Shown here: piece after piece, positions 1-10,900 of the stretch
Layout of the letters: every line of letters starts with the position of its first letter
How positions within the stretch are numbered: position 1 is the first letter of the stretch
Origin: Euperipatoides rowelli
Lineage: Eukaryota > Onychophora > Udeonychophora > Euonychophora > Peripatopsidae
NCBI GenBank assembly: GCA_003024985.2
Contig: PXIH01S0025521.1
Length of the DNA stretch: 16,374 nt
Reading direction: 5' to 3' (one strand)
The notes under the pieces: model-generated
The model's input: only the letters and a program-made list of their open reading frames with translations
What the model was told of the DNA's origin: nothing
The model's database searches: none
Made by a program: the position numbers and the translations under genes

Positions 1-1831
1 CATTGCAGTGCGACTGTTAATTAGGCAAAGCTGGCAGAGAAGAATTGATCATTTGATTGACTTAACTGGTTTTATCTACTTCCGGTATAGACTGAAGAGC
101 TCATAAATACACACCCATGGATTGGGTATGAGAGGTTTTATGCATTATAATTAAGTTTGTTGTAGTTGATATAAAAAATTCTACAGCATTTAAGTGTGTC
201 TTACTTAGATGATGTCATTGAAACATGTTAAAATGGTACTTCTTTCTAAAAAAAAAAAAATTTAAAATCTTAATATTAAAATGAAATTCCAATAATTCTT
301 GATAAACATACTGTGAAATTTGAATTTTATCCGGAGCTTCCCCTTTAAAAATTGAACAAAACATTAAATTTTTGGTATTAGATGGCTCCCCTGATATGGG
401 GGTTTAACATGTATGCTATTTTAATTTCTTTGAGGTAACCGGGGCCCATTGTTTGGAAGACCATAGCACGTTACAAAAATGTTGAAAACAAAAGTAGTCT
501 CATTAGTTGTGGTTTTTTTCATTATCATGGTTTTCGAGCAAATATCCTATGAATGGTCTTGCAAAATTTAAGTTTTTGCCTGTCTTTTAAAACATTGATT
601 TTGATTGTAAAGGCATTATATTTCAAGAACTTTCTGACTTAAATAATTGCTTCAAGACACAGTCGCCAAAAATAAATGCGAGCTAGCATATTCATTTTAA
701 CCCATCACATGGGAGCAAATTTCTGAGGAAAATCAATTCCTTGTAACAAAGTTTGAAAGATATTTACTTCAATTTTACTGAAAAGCAGAAATGATCAAAC
801 TCATTTTTGTGAAATGATCAAGTAAAATACTAAGTTGAAACCATTGGAATTGCTTTGGATTTTATAATGGTCAATCTAAATGGATATATATATTGTGGTT
901 CTTGTAGTTTTATTTTGGCTAGTAAGACAATTTTTATATGTAAAAGAATATCTTGTATAAGAATTGAGATTGATATTATGTTGAAAGCATTATATTAATA
1001 TAAGCCATAAAGTACATAAATGCTGCTAATGTATGAATGGAATAAGAGATTATGTCTGCTTACAATTTGGTCACTTTCAAATATACAGATCATTTATTCA
1101 TTACAAAAGTTCATAATGCATAGATCCATGTTATTGGTGCAACTTTGCAATTAGGGAGTTAATGAAACTATTAGCAAGACACATCTAAAGTTTTTTAAGA
1201 AAGATTATTTGAAGACTACCACAATAAACAGTCATTTTGAAGGCATTTCTTTTCTCTCTTAGAAAACAAGTTATTGTTCTTAAAAATAGATTCTCCAGAT
1301 TAACCAGCTCTAGTGAAAAGCAAAATAAAGTTAATACATATTTATTAGTTTCTTTGACACTTGTTTTATAATCCACTTGAAAGGAACCAGGGTATGGTGC
1401 AAGAATAATATTGGTCAAATTTTTGAAATGTAGAAGCTTCAGTATGACATTTACAACATTTACATAGGATGTTTGGTCTGATAAAATTAACATTCATTTT
1501 TTTTTGTAGTCTTATTGCATTCAGTGATAGGTTTGTGAATTTAATTGCAATGTTCTTATTATGGTTTGTATCTTTAAAATAATATTAATTTCCTAGCAAA
1601 GATTCTGTACATTGATGAAACTGCTTTAGTTTTTTTTTTTTTTTAATTTTTTATTTTTTAAAAAATCTATAAAAATTCTTATATAAATTTTCTATAAATT
1701 AGTTTGAATATCATTATTTATTTCTTACAGTAGTTTAATGCATTTTAAAAATATTTTCACATATAGTAGTTAAATAAAGTAAGCATTTTTTTAAATACTT
1801 TTATTTGTCGTGTTATTTTTGTTTACTATAG
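1..1831 (+). other. 3' part of an ACTR5 intron, no gene seen
   Basis: This is AT-rich DNA with homopolymer tracts (A13 near 248-260, T16 near 1629-1645) and no conserved peptide in any frame. The 102-codon open frame on the - strand (1185-1493) has no recognisable motif and is regarded as chance. No upstream ACTR5 exon is visible, so the intron continues to the left of the window. The end has a run of T-rich sequence leading to the TTTACTATAG acceptor. Confidence 0.75.
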
Positions 1832-1946
1832 ACACTTCTAGAAACTAGAGCTCATCGGAGGCAACACAAGGCAGACATGGCTAAGAGGAGAACATTTGCT
1901 TCCCAGCAAAGAATGAAAATAATTAGTCAGTTGGCTGAATCTAATG
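1832..1946 (+). CDS. ACTR5: ACTR5 exon a: basic helix of ARP5 insertion
   Basis: The acceptor is TTTACTATAG, with AG at 1830-1831, and the donor is G|GTAAAT, with GT at 1947-1948. The exon is 115 nt, enters in phase 0 and leaves one base (phase 1). It encodes TLLETRAHRRQHKADMAKRR followed by TFASQQRMKIISQLAESN. This is the conserved basic segment of the ARP5 insertion, rich in Arg and Lys. An ATG at 1877 lies in frame but is an internal Met, because the conserved frame continues upstream to the splice acceptor. Reading past the donor gives AT-rich codons and a stop within about 130 bases, as expected for intron. Confidence 0.92.
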
Positions 1947-4900
1947 GTAAATTAATTCATTTTAATACATTAAAAAAAACTGATAAACAAAATGGCTTTA
2001 TAAAGTTAAAATATTTTTCTTATACTTACAGTATGTACAACAATAAGCTATTAACATTTAACTCTCACTGCTGAAGTAAATCATAATACTAAAAAAAAAA
2101 TACATCTTAGTTTAAATTAAAAACATTTTAAATACAAGATAAATTTTAATTCATTGCATGCATATTATGTTTTTTAATATATTATATGTGCCCCAGAATT
2201 ATCAAATCTATAGCAGACATGATCTTTTTTTTTTCATTCACACAGCCATTAGCATGTCTGCACTTCCTTAAATGCTATAGATTTGATCACCAGAAAGTGA
2301 TCAAATCTAACACAGCTGTTAGCATCTTTGCTGTACTTTCATAATAAATATATTATCTTTGCATCAGAGTGATCAAACCTATAGAATACACAATCTTTTC
2401 TTTCACTCACACAGCAGTCAGCATTTTTGTAGTACCTTAATAAATATATTATCTTTGCATCAGAGTGATCAAATCTATAGAATACATGATCTTTTCTTTC
2501 ACTCACACGGCAGTCAGCATTTATTTTCTACCAAAATACTGTAAATATACAGTATGTTCATCAGGGAATAATCAAATCTATAGCAGACATTGTCTTTTCT
2601 TTCACTCACACAGCTGTTAGCTTCTCTGCTCTTTATTAATATATTATGATCTGTCCATCAGAGAGTGGCCAAATCAATATCATACATTGTCTTTTCTTTC
2701 ATTCAGACAGCTATCTGCAACTCTGCACTTAGTAAATATATTGCTACCCTATTTCAATACTAGGACTTCTTAAAAAAACCTAGTTTTGAGAAAACTTGGT
2801 TTAAAGAATTTATTAGCCATTGGTTATGCATTAGAGCTATACTAAGAAACCTTCCATAAAAGCATTTCTAACAGAATTTCAACTTGTCTTCAAGACTATT
2901 GAACTGAATAGTGCCAAAAGTATAGAATTTGAATATGTAGATAAGTTAAAATTACATTTTTTAAAAAGCGATATCTGTACATCAGAGAGCATCAACTGTA
3001 TAGATGTGATCTTTTCTTGCACTCATATGTTGACAACATTGGTATGTTTTAAGTGAAGTATTATTGTAACTCATCAGCATATTAGAAATTCTTGTTCTTA
3101 TCTTTTTAAGATATATTTTATCTGCTATGGATTATTTCTTTACATAAACATAAACTTTATGGTTCCCTTGCTGTTAACATCTGAACAGCAGCGGAGTCCA
3201 CTAGGTGTTGTCAGTTGGGCCCTTCTCCAGGCAGCTTTTGATTATGGATGTTTGGATCCATGCTTTTGTCATAAACATATAGAGTTATAGACAATAAACT
3301 GGATTGATATTACAAAATTCCAGACAGGACTAAATGAAAATTTCTGTCCCCGCCCAAAGCAGTAATTGCTTGCTTTGTTATATTCCTAATTTTTAATAAT
3401 TTTAAAGTAAATAAATTAACAAGTGAAAAATAAAATTTCTCCATATAAAATATAATAGGATAACTTTATAAATGGTATCACTAATTGGTACTAGAGTGTC
3501 AAAACCAATTCTGAATTCATGATTTCATAAATCGATTTGGAATTAACTCATTTATTGGCATAGGGTTGAGGCATATTGTACCATTTTTTACTTAAACCGG
3601 TCTTGGCATATTGTTGTATTCGATTATTTGACTTGAAGTTGGGGTTTTAAACATATTTCAGCACATTATAGTGCAAAAACAGTGGCTTTGTAAGATCAGT
3701 TTTTTTTTTCATTCTACATTTGCTTGCATAGTGGTTGCATCTAGAATCAATCAATTTCTTAGGGGCCCAGCTCTAAACCCTGATAATTGTAGTGACTCTA
3801 GACATTTTAGTCCTGTTTTGAAACATAAGGATAGATTGTATTATTTTTAAAATCTATTTGCCATTGTAATAATTCATCACTGCTTTTATCCTTTTATCAG
3901 TTAGTTGCCATCGAATATTGTACACTTAAATGCCATTTTTTCACTATTAAATCAAAAAACTAGAAACTCTGAAAAAAAAAAAAACGGGGATTATGGGAAA
4001 GTAATGTGTAGGGGCTTTTTTTTTTCTCTTATTTTTTTTTTATAAATTTCTGTTATTTTTTTTTGAAAATTTCTTGTTTGTTTTGTTTGTTTTTGCTACT
4101 TTTTTTTTTTTGTAAATTTCATAGTTTTTTTCTTATATAAATGTGTTATAGTTTTATTTTTTCTTGTTAATTTTTGTAAACCTCTTAATTTATTTAATTA
4201 CTTGATTTATGATTTTTTTTAAATTTCTTGTTTTGTCAATACAAATGTGTAACATTACAGGCTATTCAGCATTAAAACAATCAGTATACATTTATTCAGT
4301 GTTGTTCAAAGTATTTGTTGCAAGTACTTAAGTAAAAGTAAATTGAAAATGGCCTACTTAAGTAAAAGTAAAAGTACTTTCATAATTTCTTTACTTAAGT
4401 AAAAGTTAAAAAGTAGGCTACTTCACCAAATTGTTACTTTTGAAGTAAAAGTAGTCTATTTTTTTTCTTCAAAAAATTGACAATATAAAAATTCAGTTTC
4501 TAGGTGTGTTTAGATTGGCTTTATTTCACTTGTACTTGTTAATTTAATTCAACTTATGAACTGCAAACCTCGTTAGTCTGTCTATGATCAGTGTTACAAG
4601 TCTAGAAATAGTCCGGTGCTCTGGTCTAGTCTTCGTATTCTCCCACGTGAAATGACACCTCACAAATTCCTTATAAGAATATCTTACTTGTAACGAAAAT
4701 AATTTTTTAAATGTAACTAAGTAAAAGTAATTAAAAATTGAAATGACAGTACTTTGTTACAAGTAAAAGTTTCATAAATGGAAACTACTTTGTTAATCTA
4801 AAAAGTATTGTTACATTTACAGTACTTAAGTACAGTACTTCGTTACTTTTACTTCGTTACTGCCCAACACTGCATTTATTTAAATGTACAGTATTTTGAG

Positions 4901-7900
4901 CATAACAAATATTTGCAGACATTTTAATAAGTTTGTAAAAAAAAAAAAAAAACATGTTAGTAAATTAAATATTAAGAGAAAAATGAATACTAATGTTCCA
5001 ACTAGATGAAATAAGCACTAATTAAAAGCAAGGAAAGCATACGAGTCAACATTGTCATGTTTGATGACTTATCTCCGATCAGTAACTATAATGTACTAGG
5101 AAAAAAGGGTTCACAATCAACATTTTTCTTAAATATAGAAAAATAAAATACAGTATATATTGGATTTAGATATCTTATATATATAAAATCCTTGTGGTAC
5201 GTTTGGCACGTGGCAGAAAAAAATATTTAATAGTTAATAATAGCGTGCACCAGCGCGAGAAGAAAAAAAGAAAACTTGTTTGCCAATAAAAAAAGTTTCA
5301 AGAACAATTATCTATATATTATAATTATTGCTGCACAAGAAAATAAAGGTTTAATTAGAGTTTGATTATGGGGAATATAGATTTATTTTACAGTAAAATA
5401 AAAAATTTAATAGTATGTGGCACAAAAAAAAATGTGAATTTAAATAATACAGTTATTGTTTTTCGTAATTTTATCTAGAGATATTTTATATTTATAGTAG
5501 GAAACAGTTGCAATTGCAAGTGAAATTAGTATTTTTAAACAGTTTTAAGTTATTAAAAATGTAGGTAGGGAGGAGGTAGGGAAGGAGAGAGAGAGGGTGG
5601 TAAGCAGGTAGGTAAATAGATTTGAGTTATTTTAGCACAAATAAAGAAAATGTCAAAGTAATTTGGAAAAGTTGAAAAGTAGCAAATTTTCAATTGTTTA
5701 TTATTAATTTCTTTCTTAAAAATTCGATTATACTTTTAAAAATGTTGGTAATAAATTAACTTCATTCCTAGGGCACAGATGTTCTGCACGGGTTTAGCTA
5801 GTACTGTATAATCAACACAGTAAACTTATGATATTTCCTATATCCACTATGAACCAAGAAAATAATGTACAGTATATTATTTATCATTTATATTGCCAAT
5901 TAAAATTGTATTTGATATTGTCTATTGAAATAAATGACAATAATAATTTAAATTACAATAAAGAGTTCTGCCTGTGCTAGATTGATGGATTTTATTACAT
6001 TTTAAATAATTTTATGGACTGTGTCTTTGGTTTTTTTTAAAATTAAGAGTGGCAAATTTGTCAAGGCTACACATTTTCTCAGTTTTACTTTAATTACAAT
6101 AGATTATTATTTATTTATTATTTAACTAATTTGGTGAATATTTAACACAATACAAGGCATGATAATTATTTTTCTATCTGCTGGAGGGCAATAGTTTATT
6201 TTCATGTCAAGGGATGTAGGCTACTTATAATTGTAGCAACTGTGCACTGGATGTGAGCAGGGTATATATAGAATATTTATAGACACTAAATACATACAAT
6301 ATCTAGTTATTGTAGATAGAGTATACCGTAAATCTGTCCATTCCTCAAAAAAAATTATCAATCAACTTATATTTTTAGAAACCTATTTATTTCATTGAAG
6401 CACCAATGTTTTTATAGAGAAATAATTTAGTTATATAAACTATACACTATTAAAAAAAAACTTTTTAATGAAAAAATAAGATACACAGTAAATAGGCTAC
6501 AATGATTTATTATATTTGTTTTGGCTCTATGAATTTTTGAAATACATTTCATGGCAGCATATAGAGTACATTACATAAAATAGGATGCATGAACAGTAGA
6601 AGCTAAAATATAATAAAAGTTTATTCTGTATATTACAGTATATTCAATGTAGATACTGTATTTATACTGTTTATACATATAAACATACAGTATATACGCA
6701 TTATATTTACTGTATATAATATATACAGTAAGGTATATACAGTACGTAGTGTATATACTGTATATGTACTGTAATCAGTATATAGTATATACAGTAGTAC
6801 TTATACTGTATATACTATATAAAATTACTGTACAATATAATGTATATACTGTACCTACTGTATATTGCACAAGATTGTTTAACTAAATGTCATCTATTTC
6901 TTCATTATTGTGTATTTTTTCTGTTATATTGAAGATTATAAATAAAATATTAAACATGCATTCCTTCTCTTTGTTAGCATTACAGTATATGTAATAAATA
7001 AAATGTTTTTTTTTTTTCATTTATAAATTTTCCCATGCTTTTAACCTTTATGGGCATTATCCCCTTTGTTGCGGTGATGGTGGTTACTTTTATCTATAAG
7101 AATAGAATTTGTTCACTTTTAGCCAAACTGCTCCTAGGTAACAAGAAGGAAGATACTTTTGGACAAAATGATGAAGATTGGAATGTTTATAAATCAATTG
7201 TAAGTTGTATTTAATTAATGTTTTTGAATTTCTATTATAACATTTTTGAAATTGTAAAATAATCATTTCATCGTGTAACTTGGTTTATAAATCATGGCTC
7301 TAATAACTATTTCATTGTTTAGTTTTTATTGTTTATCTACAGTCATATTTGTTAACAGCAGTCTGCTGTTAACAAAATGAAACTTTGATAGCAAACTTGT
7401 TTATTGTTGCTGATTGATGCCAAAACATTTTCATAATTCGTTTTGGATAAATTTGATTTTTTTTACAGCAAGCAACAAGCCGAGCTTGCAAATTTTTAGA
7501 TTTTTTACTCTCCCAAATTCAATAAGAATTTGATTATTTTTTTTTAAAAAAAATGATACTTTCAGAATTTATATAAATATAAATTAAAATCATGAGTTTA
7601 ATGTAATGTCGATGATTGTGTATACTTGAGTTAAATGTCTTGATGGGGACAATTGAAATCTTATTTAAATTGCTTCATGAAAGCTAATCAGCTGGTAACA
7701 ATTTTAGAAAAGCATGACAGGAAGTGCATGCTCACTTTTAAAATTTCCACAAACACATCATAATGATGGACAAATGATATCACACTTCATTTTTGAAATT
7801 TTCTATTTTTTTTTTTAACATTTCAAACTTAAAAACTGTTGTTGCTGCAGCCAGAGCACTTGCACTAGGAATTGATATTATTTTAGATTGGTAACATCGC

Positions 7901-10900
7901 CACTTTGTCACGTGAAAACTCCCATTCTTGATTAGTGTTACTGTCCACCCCTATAGAACAGTATTGAACATATCAACATTCATTACCTTTTGCTGATAGA
8001 CTTTTTAAACATTTCATTGATTTTAAAAATAATATATGGATCAATGTCTTGTATATTTACACCAACTTAATAGCATGTACAAAAATGTTTGCCGGGATGG
8101 TGGGATAAGTGCCTAAAATTTCTAAATGTCTTTATAAATTTACAAGGACAGGAAATCGCATCTGGGATTTTTTTTTCTTTCTTTTTTTACAATGCTTAAA
8201 AGTTATTTGAGTCATCCTAATTAAATATAAAATGCTCACTTTTCAAAAGATATAAGCAAAATAGAATAATATACTAATATACTGTGTTTTTATTTAATCT
8301 TATAATGGTAACAGTATTGTAATTTACTTATTATAAAAAGACGTACCGGTACTGTCCTTTGTTTTTATGATTGATGGCCGACTTTATTGCATACATTCCC
8401 AGAATCATATTACAAAGATTTTTCAAAAGGTACCATTAGTTTTTTAAAAAATCAGTTCTAGTGATAAATCAGTAAATTTTGCAACTAATACAACTATAAT
8501 TCATTATGCGCATATGTTATTGCTCATACTCACACATGGCAATTCCATTTAGTTATCTTGCAACTTGCCATATTTATTTTAAATTACCGCAATAAGAAAT
8601 TGTGCTCAATAATTAGAAAAAGAAAAGTTATTTATTCACTTAGTGTAATTTATTTATTATATATAGAATTAAAGTTTTAATGTAAGCAATAGGTTTTTCT
8701 ACATTTCTAATTATAAATATTGGAGTATAGTGACAATTAATAGTCCCAATGAAGTTATTACTCATACAGCAATGAGGTGAAGCAAAAAAAAAACCTAGAA
8801 TATTTCGATTTTGAAGAACCCGATTCTTCTCAAGCTTCAAAAAACATTATTTCTTAACTTAAAAGTACTACTTCTCACCTTGAGCCCGTTTTTGATTGCC
8901 AAATTGTTTTCCATTCAAATGGCTATTAACGTTTATTAAACACCTTATCAAAAATGTTTTCAACTATACTTACAGTATATGTTTGTTGCACATTTAAATG
9001 AAAATATTGTAAACTTTTATTTTAACTTACTGTATATAGTTTTTCCTATTTATAATCGTAAGTGTAACTACGAAGGATCTGAAGCAACATCTTTACAGGT
9101 GAAGATGACGTTGATATAAAATAAATGAGTATGCATAGTTGCAATTTAACGATAATATAGGAGAGCTTTTTTTTTTTTATTGAAATAACTCATAAAACAT
9201 TCAAGGCCTTGTTACATAACTTTAAGATACACAGATACAGTAAATATAAATTTTGTATTATTATATTACGTTACGTTTATTTGTATAACTTAACACAAAT
9301 ACAGTAGATATATAATATAAAATATAAATATAATTTGGTCGTTGCATTATCAATAACATTATAGCAACATAAAAGATTAAGTCATTGCCCCGAAGGATGT
9401 TGACAAAATTTACATTTTTTTTTTTCAAAATAATAAGTGATTAGAAAAGTCACAATATAAAAAAATAAGATTGTAAATGTCCGTTGACTACACCAACACA
9501 GAAAACTATTAATCCAAGAAAACACATTAACAAGTCAAAATCTTTATTACCTAATTCCAAATCCAGGTTACATCATGCTTCAAAACTTCATTGATGATGA
9601 ATCCAAGCTTTTCATGCCGCCATTACTTTAGACGTAAATCAAGGCAAAAGATTAAACTATTCCGATTAGGCCAAAGTCCACCACATTTATAAAATAAAAT
9701 CCAAATAAAAGATAAATCAGAATTAAAAGAAGTAATCCAGTAAATTATAAATTCTTACTTTTGAAAATATAATTTAAAAATAAACGATCAGAAACTATAG
9801 AAATGAACAGGCAACATAGACCCTCAAGGTTTGCCTAGTTCACCGCTACAGAGAAGAAAAACTGAAATCGGAAAATCCACTGCAAAAATTAACTGACCAG
9901 AAGATGCCATACTTATCCCAATAGGTTCTTTAAATTATAAGTGAAAAAATTATAACTTACAAATCAAATATACAAACTCAAACTATGTACAAGTATAGGT
10001 TAAGCAGCCATTGTAAGCGCTACATCCCGGCCTATTTTCAGTATATTCGGAGCAAAATAACAAACTGCAATTGCATTCAACTCTCAGTAAAATAATTGTC
10101 TCTTTAAATTTAATGTGTTTTTAGTTTTGTGAAAATAAAATTGTTATTGTACTTTAGACCAGAAGTCGGCACCTTTTTACATTCAAAGCTAAATTTAAAA
10201 AAAAAAAAACGTAGGGCTCATATACAAAATATATATATTTTTAATTAGTTACAGTAAGTATGTTCAAATTAAATTAGACTACTATTAAAATTATTGATAG
10301 CCTACAAGTTATTAAGGTTATTTTATTTGCCTACATTCCATAACTTATTTCATTCAAGAAATTGTAAAAAAAAAAAAAAGTTTATTTAATTGTTTGTTGG
10401 TAAACATAAAATTTAGTATTATCACTATTAGCAAAATTATGTGAGGGTGCATACAAAATAGTCTGAGGGTATCCATGGGTGCTGTTTGGTTGCCTATTAT
10501 TCAAATTGGATAAAATTTATACTCACTTTTTTTCTCTAAAAGCCCCTCCTTGAGACATGTCAAGGAAGAGAATTCCCACTTAGTAAAAAAAAAAATTTCC
10601 GTGCTGTAATAGTAACCATACTACTTAAGAGCTTCTTGATTATGGGTCTTATAATTGATATTCGGTTTAAAAATTGAATCAGAATTAATTTTTTTTTTTC
10701 ATTTCTAAAATTTGGCTTCACCAGCAGAACAAATCACAAATGGAACCGATCTGACTTTGAAGAATCTAAGCAATGCTCCGTTAATCTGAGGCATGTTAGT
10801 TGTGGTCTTCAATTGTAATAAACTAAAAGAAAAATTATATTTTATCAACATGCATTTATCAATCTTTTATCAACATAGAGATTTCTAACATTGTTAAATA

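Larger units (their letters stand above)
1947..7122 (+). other. ACTR5 intron, about 5.2 kb, rich in repeats
   Basis: This intron is bounded by GT at 1947 and AG at 7121-7122 (or at 7136-7137). Besides the elements listed separately, it holds a somewhat more GC-rich stretch at about 3175-3260 (CAGCAGCGGAGTCCACTAGG..) that resembles no family I recognise, and a T-rich low-complexity tract. No further ACTR5 exon is needed, since phases 1 and 1 match across it. Confidence 0.8.

Noticed and set aside
1185-1493. 102-codon - strand frame
   Set aside because: There is no motif, no splice-linked neighbour and no start context of note. Its length is plausible by chance in this amount of DNA.
1877-2074. 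ATG-started 65-codon frame as a separate small gene
   Set aside because: Its first 23 codons are ACTR5 exon a and the rest is intron read-through. The conserved frame extends upstream of the ATG.
2359-2544. A 61-codon open frame with repeated HQSDQxYRIH peptide
   Set aside because: The peptide repeat is simply the 97-bp DNA repeat being translated. It has no independent coding support.
4872-4960. A17 tract near 4937-4952 as a retrocopy tail
   Set aside because: There is no upstream coding or LINE/SINE body and no flanking duplication. Homopolymers are common throughout the introns.
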